A stretch of 64,000 bases of DNA. It comes from Monarcha castaneiventris obscurior (taxonomy: Eukaryota > Chordata > Aves > Passeriformes > Monarchidae). This document shows, piece after piece, positions 39,715 through 51,000 of the stretch (the first letter of the stretch is position 1; each line of letters begins with the position of its first letter). A program made the translations under genes and the position numbers. The notes below the pieces were generated by a model, which was not told the origin of the DNA, did not search any database, and saw only the letters and a program-made list of their open reading frames with translations. The stretch is taken from positions 13,360,001 to 13,424,000 of the forward strand of contig JAMPIT010000890.1 in the NCBI GenBank assembly GCA_026261815.1, written 5' to 3'.

Positions 39715-41756
39715 ACACGTAAGCTTACGAAGTTACCGAAGAAAGACACACATGTACAGTCAAGCACAAGGCCTTGGGATTGTCAGTGAGCAGCATTGCT
39801 AATACACAGCACACATTTTCCCACTCAAGTAATCTTGAGCTTTGGTAGTGCTCTGAAACTTGCAAATATGACTGCTGCCTAAATGCATGCACTTACCTTA
39901 ACAAATCTTCAATTACAGTCATGCAATCTTAGGAAAATTGCTTCTCCATTCATTTCCATGCAATTTCATGCCAGTCCAAAAATACCAGCCATGGACTACA
40001 ATTCATTTTGTCAGACTCCACATAAAACATATGTAACCACATCACCAGTTTCAGTCAACCACACAGTGAGCATTTGATCAGAGCTTGGCTGAGGAATTGC
40101 ACAAAGTACCCTTGGCATTTAACCTGGGCATCTTGTCAAGAATATGTGTACCAGCATCTTCCAGAATTCCAACTTCGCCTGTGAGGGGAGGTTTCAGTGG
40201 CCACCTGACAGTGCTGAACTTTCTTTTCATCGCCTTCCTCTCTCAAGGCACACATATAAAATGCTCCCCATTAAAATGTCACACTTCGTGAAGTGATATT
40301 TGCACATTTTTTCAATTATTTAGACTTTAAAGACTTTTGTGTAGCAGTTCTTGGAAACATTATCAAAGGGCCACAAATCAAATCTACTATTTCAGTCTTA
40401 TTAAGTTGAGCAGCTGCAGCTCCCAAATCAATGGCATTTCATTAAGCTTTTATGCCTCTCTCTAATTTCTGAATAAAGTGAAGTGCAAAAGGAGTATAAA
40501 ACAGCAGCAGCTGTACTTTGAGATTGCTTTTAATATTGACAGCCTTTTGGTTTTAACAATGCAATTTTTATTGTCCAGCAACTAAGGTAATTTCTTTATT
40601 CTGGTAAACATTCTTAAACAGCATTTTAAGGTGCAGGCCTGTTTTTAAATGAGAGCTCCATTTCCTTTATTAATAGTTTAACATGTGTTTATTTGAGATG
40701 TAAAATGAATCAATGAGCATCCCACAAATTAATTTCCAGGATCATTTGTAACTTAATCTTCAACCACAGAATTTCTCTCTCTATCACAGCCTCTTTCTCT
40801 GAAGTAAATACTAGGACAACAGTGAATGGAAACACCAAGGCGATTTGTGTCAACCTTTGTCAGGGCTTGGTTTTAGTTTTGTGGTTCAGGAAGATAAGGA
40901 AATAGTTTTCAAGAGCCAGATGAATTATTCTTTACATAGATAAGAAAGGCTACAGAAGATTTACAGAGATCAAGTTGATTGGAAGACTTTCCTAGTTGGC
41001 AGATTAGACAAGACAGCCAAGGAGAATAGAAATGCTCATTTTCTACTGCATTGCCTCCACAAAGTTCACCTTGATGAAAAACTCAATCCCACAAGGTAAT
41101 TGATTCAATTCCTGTGAATGTCAACAGCAAGAGGTGCCCAGCATCTCACAGCTTTGCCTCAAATGAAATTTCAAGCTACACACCACCAGCAGGTTTCTAT
41201 CAACAGCAACCTCCCTGGTATAGAGTAACGATCCAACAAATGTTTTTCTTGTTTCTGTTAGAACTTAACTGCTCATTTCTATAAAACAACTTCTGTCATG
41301 CAGAGTAGTCTACTTATCACATTATGCCCCTGATTACCAACATTCTTGACATAAGGAATTTTATTTCCTTATTTATTTCCTTATAAAATTGTTCTCCTCG
41401 AGCCAAAGGGGCCTGTTGTAACACTGACACAGTATTCCAACTACTGACTTACATGGAGTTATTCTAACTTGTGCAAGTGTGAGAAGACCCTAAAGGGTTT
41501 GACAGTCACAGATGTGTTTCCAAAGGCGCCGCGTCAAGCTTTATGAAGTGTGCCTACAAATTAAGGATGGCCAAGACTAGAAAAATATCTGGAAGGCCAC
41601 CAGATATATGCCAAAGGTTACAATATTTTACCAGAGAAGTTTCAGAATTCTTTTTCAGAGCACACATGCAATATAACTAAAAATCAAGGCATGCTGGGTA
41701 TGCATCCTCACAAAAACAGACATCAAATGACAAATCTTATGAAATTCAAAACTTAC
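39665..41756 (-). other. COL25A1: COL25A1 intron before the micro-exon
   Basis: This 2.1-kb intron starts gtaagt and ends in a pyrimidine tract of about 50 nt plus ccacag. A small imperfect repeat of atttccttat units occurs near 41360-41385. No interspersed repeat or exon was recognised elsewhere in it. Confidence 0.75.
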
Positions 41757-41801
41757 CAGTCTCTCCTCTTCTTCCCCGCTTACCTCTTTTCCCTGGAGGA
41801 C
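41757..41801 (-). CDS. COL25A1: COL25A1 exon, start of first collagenous domain (45 bp)
   Basis: This internal exon encodes collagen XXV, a type II transmembrane collagen whose shed ectodomain (CLAC) associates with amyloid plaques and which is needed for motor innervation of muscle. Read on the minus strand, the acceptor is a T-rich run ending in ttttag at 41802-41803. The exon begins GTCCTCC and ends GAGACTG, followed by the donor gtaagt. With the G of the preceding exon it reads as Gly then PPGKRGKRGRRGETG, and the final G starts the next glycine codon, so both ends are phase 1. The very basic KRGKRGRR stretch followed by a Gly-Glu-Ser/Thr triplet matches the beginning of the COL1 domain of human collagen XXV as I remember it, differing by a Ser-to-Thr change. 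The upstream exon, expected to hold the Cys-rich junction and the furin-site region, was not found in the window. Collagen XIII is the closest alternative; COL25A1 fits better. Confidence 0.88.
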
Positions 41802-42009
41802 CTAAAAAGAAGATGATAGATTGTAACTTTTTCCCTTGAAATTACATGTAGAGTATTATTTGTTTGGATGTAAGGACATTAGACTGATGTGCCACATGAA
41901 GTTCAGAGACTTTGGCTGAGCAGAGGTAAAAGATAACCCAAATAAGATTTAGGAAGTTGGGGATAAATTTTACAGCTATGGTACCCACTATACGCTCTCT
42001 GAAAAAAGG

Positions 42010-42047
42010 CTGGGATAATCTTTAAAGGTCATCCAGTTCATCCCTCT
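42010..42047 (-). mobile_element. Possible CR1 3'-end scrap
   Basis: Some 38 bases reading ctgggataatctttaaaggt then catccagttcatccct resemble the reverse complement of the CR1 tail (ccttaaaggtcatccagttccaac). The match is too short to be sure, and no CR1 sequence continues on either side. Confidence 0.35.
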
Positions 42048-42637
42048 TTTTCAAGGAGAATGTTAACCACATCTAAATTATTATTGCAACTTCCACGGGA
42101 GGTTCCAGCCCCCAATATTTCACTGTTCTGACAAGTGGAACATTTTTCTTTGTGTCCAACTCACTGCATTGAAGCCCATCAATTCTTGTGCTCTCCATCA
42201 CAAGCCCTAGAGAATAAATTTCCCCTTTTCCTATCTCAAAAATATCTTTGTATTCCTCAGAATTGCTGCACCACTCCTTCAATCATCCTAAACCAAATAT
42301 ATCATGGGACATTAAGTTTTATTCACTTATTCCTGTATTAACTCAGAAAATTAGTATTTATTTATAAGAGTAAATCCTCAGGAATTTGCTTCCAGCCTCT
42401 ATCTGAAAATACGCAAGAGATGAAGAAATCCCCACCTGGCTTGCCATCCCCCAAACACTTAGCAACAATGCATGTGTTGCCAGACACAGTGTAATGTGCT
42501 TTGCCTCCAGTTTATATTTGTTAGACGTAATGCAATGGCTTAATCACTGTATGATTTTTGCTGAGAAGGGTTTACTTCTCATTGTCCCTTCTCCAAAAAT
42601 ATTTACGTAATACAACCAGCATCTGCTCTCACCTCTG

Positions 42638-42653
42638 AAAAAAAAAAAAAAAA
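42638..42653. repeat. Poly(A) run, 16 nt
   Basis: Sixteen consecutive A residues, lying beside the coding-like block at 42722-42869 but with no clear retrocopy structure. Confidence 0.9.
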
Positions 42654-43216
42654 GGAAAAATCATTTTTGTCCCTCATTTCTGCCTTCAGTACCCTCTTCT
42701 AAATACTGCAGATCTCAGATATCAGACTCCAGACTTTCCCCACTCTTCTTGGTGGCCTTGACATACTGTTCCTGAAAATGCCAGGAAAGCACACTTGCAC
42801 TTCTCCATGTACAGCTTGGAGGAGAAGCGGCAGCTGTGGGGGTGACACAAGTACTGAAACTTGGCTGCTCTGAAAAGAGAACCACAGGTGGGACTCTGAA
42901 AGCCGCTGAAGAGAGGCGAGCGCAGGGGTGGAATTTCCAAAAGCAGCGACGCGTGCAGGAGCACAAGTACCTCTGCTGTGGCTGTATCTCACCGTTTGTA
43001 ATAGATACGAGATGCACAGGTGGTTTTGTGCAAATAGTCTGCCACTTTAAACTTTGCAAATCATCTGAAGTATCATGCCACAGCTTTTAAATAGCTTTGC
43101 ATTATGTATTTGCAGCAATCTGGCTTAAAGTGCTAAGATGCTGGAAAGCAACATTAGTGAAACAATTTCAAGATACATATGAAACAGCATTAGTTTTCCA
43201 GGTGAATAAAATACTA

Positions 43217-43378
43217 TTGATTTAAAAAGAAAGGAAGAAGGGAGAAGATGAAAAAAGAAAAGAGAAAGGGGAAGGGAGGAAAGAAGGGAAAGGAGGAGAA
43301 AGGAGGAGAAAGGAGGAGAAAGGAGGAGAAAGGAGGAGAAAGGTAACAGGAAAAATGAAAAGAAAGAAAATAGGAAAG
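43217..43378. repeat. Polypurine tract with 10-bp tandem repeat
   Basis: About 160 bases are almost purely A and G on the plus strand. The core at 43291-43343 is five exact copies of the 10-mer AGGAGGAGAA plus a partial sixth. On the minus strand this is a pyrimidine tract that creates a spurious Ser/Leu/Phe-rich open frame. It lies about 1.5 kb upstream of the 45-bp exon. Confidence 0.92.
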
Positions 43379-46300
43379 CAGATCTTGTCTTGAACATGGA
43401 GAGGCTTACTCCTATCAGAGCATTATAAATTTGACTAAAATCCTTCTTGCCTATTCTAATAATTACTGTAGTGGCATAATACAGCACAAATTTAAGACAA
43501 CAATATTATACAAGGCAAGAATGGCATGGGATATTCATAATCAATTAGCACCAATATTTTGGTATCATGAAAAATAGCAAAAAAGTCACTTAAGTATGGG
43601 AGAATCTTGCAACTTCCTCCTGAAACACTACAGCCTCTGCAAGGGGCATCTATGGAAACTTCTTACACAGGAATGTGTTACAGACATAATAAGTTTCTAT
43701 ACGCACCTCTTCTTTTCCCCCCACAACTGAAATTTCTTAGAGTCCCCCTGCCTGCACACAGCCCTGCAGAGGCTCTCTGTGGAGATTTCCTGGGCTGTAC
43801 CCAAGCTCACAACACAGCTGTAGAGCAGTTTGGCCTTATCATGGACATGGATGTGCAGGAGAGACTTAAAAGGCTCTTCTCCAGGTAATGACATGCCATC
43901 ATCCATATAGCAGTAATATTCTGCTAAACAGGGTAGTAATATTTTATTTTATTAAACTTTAACTGCACTGTAGGTGTGCACACACGCAAATCTACTACCA
44001 GGTTTGCTCTTGAGAAAGAAACAGCACTTTGAAACTAAAAATTTTGGCTACAGACCAGCAAAACACAGTAAAGTCACTAACAGAAAACCTTGAAGGTCAC
44101 TTCAAGCTATGAATTTTAGGAAGGAATGAAATCTGTCCAGAAAATCAGACTTCCACAGAGCACTAAGTTGCTAGTTTAGCTGTGTGCAACAACAGCAAAA
44201 AATGGGCTCCAGTTAGCTCACTCCTCTGAAATCAATTGCTGATCCCTTCTAACATGTTATTCTAGGATTATTAGATTCAAATGTGTGAATCGCCAGAAAA
44301 ATTACTGTAATTACTATGTTTCCAAAGTAACCACACCACTGAGCTTAGGAAAATTACTCTGGACTTAGACCAATATTAATGAAACCATACTACTGCCCTT
44401 TACCATTAGACCAGCAGTATTTACAGGCCACTGAGTGACATGTATCTCTTCTCCCTCTCATTAAAAATTTTTTGATTTGTGCACTGTTTAACTCTGTCAA
44501 GGTGGTGGCATTTGCAAAACTCTAAACAACTGTGAGATGAGAGATGGACCTTGCAAACTTCTACTAGATTTTGGTGACCATTTGAGGAAATAGTTTCTAT
44601 ATATTTATCTGTTTACTTACTTTTTACCAATACAAACTAATTCATTTTGAACAGTTTACCACAGATGGTTTCAATTCACAGAAAACTAACGTTGAAATTT
44701 ATGGTCATCACTCTATGATCTGCTGCTTCAGAAAGTACACAGGCTTTCATGTTTTCCTGAACAGGCAGTTTCTCTGAATCTCAACTGCTAACATATCATC
44801 TGTAGCTCCAAGAGTTTCAAGATATCAAAACCTTGGGCATTTTTCTATAAATATTAATTTTCCATCTGTCTATAATATTATAACTTTACACTAATTGGTG
44901 GATTTGGTGGAGACTCATCACAGCAGAAGGAGCAGTGAATAAAGTTATATTACGGATAATGTCAGCTTACATGAAGTCCATGGATTTTTACAGCTTGCAC
45001 AAAACACTCAACATGACACGACTAATCTGAACTTTCCTGCCTAGGGCAAAAAAAAAAGTCTCTTCAACAGGATCAGAAACATCCATGCTGAACCAAATTT
45101 ATTGCAGAGTATTTTAAGAGCATTTTGTTTTAAAATATATTTTCATATTAAAAATATAAATATGAGGAAGAAAAATCAGAGTTTGAATCTCAGTGGAGTG
45201 AGTTGGGTTAATAAACATTAATAAGAACAAGCAATAAGCAAAAGCTTGTTTCTAGTCGCCAACTTTGCTAAAATATTGTTTTTCCAGGATGACTAAGTTT
45301 ACCCACAGGTAGGGAGTAAAATGCTGGATCACCTGGTTTCCATTTTTAACTTAATTTAGTTTGAAAATATTTGAAATAATTTTATTCTTCCAAAACCATT
45401 TATGAATTTAATTCTAATCAACAGAAAATTTAGAAGTTTTTTTTTCCATTCAATTGTTAAAAAAAAAAATAATGCCACTGCTCTTCCATATTTATGAAGG
45501 GAATTTTGGAATGGAAAGAAACTAAAAGCTAATTGAAACTAAAAGTCGATTATTTATCTTCTCAAGCACAAAGTGTCAGCCACTCAAAAAGTTTTGTCTT
45601 TTTTACCTACCATGAGTGTCTGTCAAACAAACAAAAAACCACCACAAATAAACAAAAAAAACCCCTCTCACCCCACACAAAATGGACAAACCCACCCATA
45701 AAGTTTAAATGTATTGATATATTTACAGCAAATAAATTCTATATTTCAGAAACAGCAGAATGAAGAAAAACAGAAACACCCACCCCATTCAGTGAGTGAG
45801 ACCTAGAGTACCCCTATAAGCACCTGCCAGGAACATAACATGCTCTGCCATTTGGCCAGCAGCTGATGTAGAAAGTCAAGTTTGTCCTAATTTTGGAAAG
45901 AATTACAGTGGCATTATCAAGTCAAAATAAAAGAATTTACCCATCTTTGGTTATGAGTATCTACAAAAGCTATTAATCGTCACTGCAAGTAAGAACTCCT
46001 ACATCAAACTGTGCACCAACCTAAGAATGACACAAGAGTTCAGAATCCTGTTCCCTCTTTTACTGGTGCCCAGGATATTGCTCACATAGTGCTTCACACA
46101 CAAACACAGCTATTGTTAAAGGGAACGAGTACTCCACATGTACATGAGAAGAAGAATATTTTCCTGGCTATTTCAAAGGACATCCCATTTCACATGAAGT
46201 TCACAGCAACAGAAGGTTTTTACCTGTCAAGTCAGAAAAATGAATTAACCCAATTACATTCTCAGAGTAAATCCTGAGCAACTTTGTTGAAGGTGGTAGA

Positions 46301-47495
46301 ATTACTTCAGTATCATCAGGCATAAAACTGTCAGCCTTGCTGAAATCGTGATTAAAATATCCAGAAGTCAGCTGAACTATACCAACCAAACCATCCTTTC
46401 TGATTCAACTCCTACACTGGTAAAATAACTGCTATTGGTTGCATTTCAAGCTCCATCACTCCAGTCTGTAAATGGATACAACTCTTTCCTTTCCGCTTCC
46501 AAAGTACAACCCAGCTGTCATCATTTTATCCCACTTCACATTTCTCCCTGTCAAACTGACGCAGGAAGGAGTAGGGCACTGAAGACAGCCAACCCCTCAC
46601 TGCTCAGAGGGAGAGGAGAGCCTCCCCAGAAAACTGGCACCTCTGCCTCACAGCTGGAGGAGCACCAGGCCAACAGGCCAGCACTGCAGGCAGGCAGTGA
46701 GCCTAACACCTCCTCCTGAGAAATACACTTGCCACAAACAGTGTGGTGACTCCAGGCAATGCTGTGTGAGTGAGTGAGTGCCCCATCCTGCCAGCCTCCA
46801 CCTGCCAGGATGGTCCCCCCCTCCAGCAAAGAACACCGAAACATCCCAGTGGGCTGAGCACTCACCCAGTGATGTCTATCTAGGCAACACAAGATTCAAC
46901 AGACACATCCGGGGTCCCTACCCACAGTATTGCCATCAATGGGAAGATTTCTATCTCCAAAGCTGAGCATGTTCTTATAAACTCTGCATGAATCTATTCC
47001 AGGCTACTTCATCAGCCTTTTCTGCTCTCCCCTCTTTTCTCAGCTTTTTTATCCCATCTAACACTTGGACTCTTCATTACCATCCCACCTGATGCATCAG
47101 TGTTCTCTGTACCTCAGTCTGTCTGTCACAGCCTGCCTGAACTTCCTACCTCCTAAAATTATCTACCTCATTTCGAGCCTCAGCTGGATAAATAACATTC
47201 ATTGTTTCTCACACAGTACATCATCTATTTGGCTCACCGTGAAGTATCATTGCATTGCAGGGCTTGGATATATGTCAGAAGCTATTATGCAACTTGGCTG
47301 AGGAATGTCAAAAATTAGTCTGTCTGATCCCCACAGCAAAGCAACCTGACTGCCCTTAGTCAGATTTGTACCATTTCTGTACATGGTAAATACCACCTGA
47401 CTAGAGACATCTAGCATGAACTTGAGTCATTAGTACCACATGCCACTGAGGAAGAATCCCATTATTGTCACCTGTAAAATAGCCAGACCTGCATG

Positions 47496-47532
47496 CACAC
47501 ACACACACACACTCATATATATATATATATAT
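47496..47532. repeat. CA/TA compound microsatellite
   Basis: About eight CA units (47496-47512) are followed after a TC by about nine AT units (47515-47532) and more AT-rich sequence leading directly into the CR1 3' end. It is likely length-polymorphic and may have been seeded at the CR1 3' junction. Confidence 0.9.
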
Positions 47533-47545
47533 AAATATATTTATA

Positions 47546-48048
47546 GAATCACAGAAAGGCCAGGCTTGAAAGGGACCTTAAAGATCATCTGGTTCCAACC
47601 CCCTTGCCATGGGCAGGAATGCCACCCACTAAATCAGGTGCTCAGGGCCCCATCCAACCTGGCCTTGAACACTTCAAGAGAAGCAGCATACATAGCTTCT
47701 CTGGGTAGCCTGTTCCACCACCCTCCCAGTGAAGAAATTTTTCCTAACATCTAATCTAAATCTCTTGTCTTTGACTTTAAAACTGGTGCCCTTTGTCCTA
47801 GCACTGTCTGCCTGTGTAAAAAGTTGTTCTCCCTCTTTCTTGTAAGCCCCCTTTAGGTACTGAAAGGCTACAATATGGTTTCCACAGTTTTCTCTTCTCC
47901 AGGCTAGACAGCCTCAACTTTCTCAGCCTGTCCTCTAAGAAGAGAGTTTCCAGCCCTCTGATCATCTTGGTGGCCTCTTCTGGACTCACTCCCACAGATC
48001 CATATCCTTATGCTGGGGATCTCAGAGCTGGACATGGCACTCCAGGTC
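47546..48048 (-). mobile_element. CR1 LINE, 3' about 500 bp, minus orientation
   Basis: This is the best preserved CR1 copy in the window. In reverse orientation it starts at the 3' terminus (agaatcacagaaaggccagg), then runs through cttaaagatcatctggttcc, cccttgccatgggcaggaat, the ccatccaacctggccttgaa block, gtagcctgttccaccaccct, tgcctgtgtaaaaagttgtt and cttctccaggctagacagcc, ending near gagctggacatggcactcca. The wording around the tgcctgtgtaaaaag block resembles CR1-J-like elements of neoavian birds as I remember them. It abuts the CA/TA microsatellite, which sits exactly at its 3' end. Confidence 0.93.
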
Positions 48049-51000
48049 CCTCACTCTGTTTTCCATCTTACCTCTAAGTCCAAAGATGTTTTCCTTCTGT
48101 AAGTTACAGTAAAGGGTTCACAGTAATCCTGGGTTTTGAGCCTTCCCTAAACACCACAAAACTTCCACTTGTCTCCCTCCAGCTGCACTCCTCACAGATA
48201 GTTTTCTGGCATGAAAGTATTACACCTGTTTGGTTCTATTCAGATCCAGGCACCTGAGTATCTGAAGTCAGGATTTCCCTGCCAAGCCCTCAGATAGTTC
48301 TTTGGGTTGAAGCTGCCTGAGAACTTTGTGAATGATTCTGGTGCTGCTCCCTGGGGCTAGATACTTGAGTTCTTAATGGATTTTCCCTTTTTAGGTGCTC
48401 TGCCGGCTACCAGCTCCCATCCCAACCTGAAGCCTGGATTCATTGAACACTACATGAAATATCAGGCGCATGTGTCTTCTTTTAAAGCCACAATATAAGG
48501 TGGGATATCGTCTTTCTGCAGACATCACACGACCTTATTAACACAGGTAAAAGGCGTGAGAGCAAGTTGTTCTGCCTACAAATCGTCCTCCCAGCATTTT
48601 TTTTCCTCTGCACTTTTATGTTATTGTTTTCATGTTCTGTAGGAGTGAGAAATGTTCCAGGAAAAGTGGAACCACTGGTTTATCTAACAGAGCTACAGCA
48701 TATTTTGCATTATACTTTATCCCTGTGTATGCCAACACTTCGGCCATGTCCTTGGCCACAGCTGTAATTTTAGGAGTGCCTTCACTGGCATAATCATACA
48801 TACACCAAAACTTTCCTGCATCACAGAAGTCTCACAATGCATTACAGGCCCAAAATTCAATCATAATGGCATTTTCTCTCTTTCTTTTTTGTCCAGTAGT
48901 AGAAGGACCAGGGTAAGAAACACTGCTGCTTACATGAGCTCATTTTAGGAAGACTTAACAGTGCAGAAAGAACAGGTTCTTGAACTTTGCATTTTTTTTA
49001 CAGATTACTGCATCACCACAGAGCTGTGGCAGAACACAAGTAACTGATTATAGTCAAAATACTGTCAGAGGTGAAGATTCACATTTATAAGGCAACCAAT
49101 GAAATAATGCACGTCAGATCCCAGAATTTGTATCCAGATATAATTATGATTTATTCTGCTTAAGTAGTCTGAAATAGATCCCAGTAGCCTGAGCTGGAAC
49201 AGTCTGATGGTTCTTACAGACTAAATTTTATTGGTAAGGCTGTGAAACTATTTTAATGAACATATAACACTCCAAGCACACATGGTCATCTTGCAAACAC
49301 AGAAATAGCTGCTATCACCTGGCTGACAAATATTGCTGAGGGACAGCTGAAGCATGTAGGGATAGCTATTCTATACTAGCAAGGCATGAAAGTATTATCA
49401 TTTCAGCTGGCCATTCCATTGTATTATTACCATGCCATATCAATAGTTGGCCCTATGATGCAAAAAGCATATGTCATATTGAGAAAAATTATTTAAGCTT
49501 CATTTAATTTTTTTCAGATAATAACGTGGATGAAATAAGAAATAAGGTACCAGAATTAAATTATTCTTCAGCCTCAAGAGAATTTAAATTAACTTTAGAA
49601 AGAAATTTAGACACTTTTTGAGGACATGCAGTCAGCCAGATGGTAAAGTAATTATATGGTACAATTGCAGTTGTATAAAAGCAAAATCCTCAGAATCAGA
49701 AGTCCTTAAAAGCTCATCCTCCATCCACCTTTAGGAAGTTGTGTTATAGCTCAGTATCAAAGTTCTGTCATCAGGAAAATGACAAATAATTAGAACAAAA
49801 CAGCAGTGTAAAGCATACTATCCTTCTCAAATGCAGTGCTTTGGATGCAATAGGTGTCAAGCATCATCTCCAAGAATGAGTCATTCCTTCCCTACTATTT
49901 ACAGAGCAACACCAGCTACAGGTCAGGAGTCAGGACAGAGAAGGACTGCACCATTCCGGGCCATGTAGTTGAGAAATGGGGGCTTCTCCACCTTCCTCAA
50001 CCCCAGTGAAGGGCAGGTACCCTTCCATGCAGTAGCACAAAGCAGATATCCATCCTGGCTGTGCCTTTCATGCTTCTTGTGTGTGAGTCATTTTTCATCT
50101 AAGCTTTTCATGACCTTCCATGTGCATGGGAGACTTTGGTCATTCCCCCCTCTGAAGGTTCACTCTGACCTGAGGAAACCCATGGCCTCAAATCTTCCTC
50201 AAGCAACTAAAGGAGTACATCTCTCCTCAAGACAAAAAGACATCTCTCCCATGTCACAGTGGTGTGATCATAGGCATAGATGTGTTGGCCACACCATGGC
50301 TGAAATCCCCACATCATGGTAGACTTAAAAAGGCTTTTTCTATTTCCTCAAAAGTCCTACATAAATTTATTCCTTCTGCTGTAACTTCCCACCACATTCC
50401 TCATGTGCTTTTCCCTTCACATTTCATCAATCTGATTTTGTTTTCTTGTTTTGCTCTTTTTTTGCATTCTTTATTCTTGCTGGCCATATGGCTCTCAGCT
50501 GCCAGGCCCAGCACAGAAGCAGCTAGGTGCAACAGCTGGAAAAAAGTCCTGCTCAAGCACCCACATCAGGATTAGACACACTCTCAGTACTCCAGGTAGA
50601 TGAAACACAGGCTGCTAGTTTTGCTTCAGAACAGTTGGGATAGCTCACCTCATTGCAAACATGGGATATGTTTAGCACGTGAAAAGAAAGATTTTTTCCA
50701 AGGCTTATAACTTTGTGAAAGTTGGGTTGTCATCTTTTAACCACACATGACAATGGCAGAAGGTCCCATAGACCTGATATCAGCCAGGGTTAAATCTCAG
50801 TCTTTCATTCCAAATTAAGACTATGTGAGACTTAATTCATCAAGAAGAGGTAAAGTCAGAATATGTTTCCCTCAGCTTTCATTCTTAAACATCTGGTCCT
50901 GCTTGCAAAGAAAAAAGCAACACACTGCAGTTGCTTTTTGGCAAAAAGGTAAGCCACTGAAAACCCAGTCTCACAATGACAAGGGAAAGGCAATGCTAAC

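Noticed and set aside
42431..42462. Minus-strand words resembling a collagen triplet run (GDGKPG) with gtgggg donor
   Set aside because: No pyrimidine tract or convincing acceptor, and the phase does not match the following 45-bp exon.
43125..43487. 120-codon minus-strand frame rich in Ser, Leu and Phe
   Set aside because: Produced by translating the polypurine tandem repeat; not a real transmembrane protein.
43741..43889. Plus-strand open frame ending at CAG followed by gtaatg, with an acceptor-like ttcttag upstream
   Set aside because: No protein similarity recognised and no partner exons found; probably chance.
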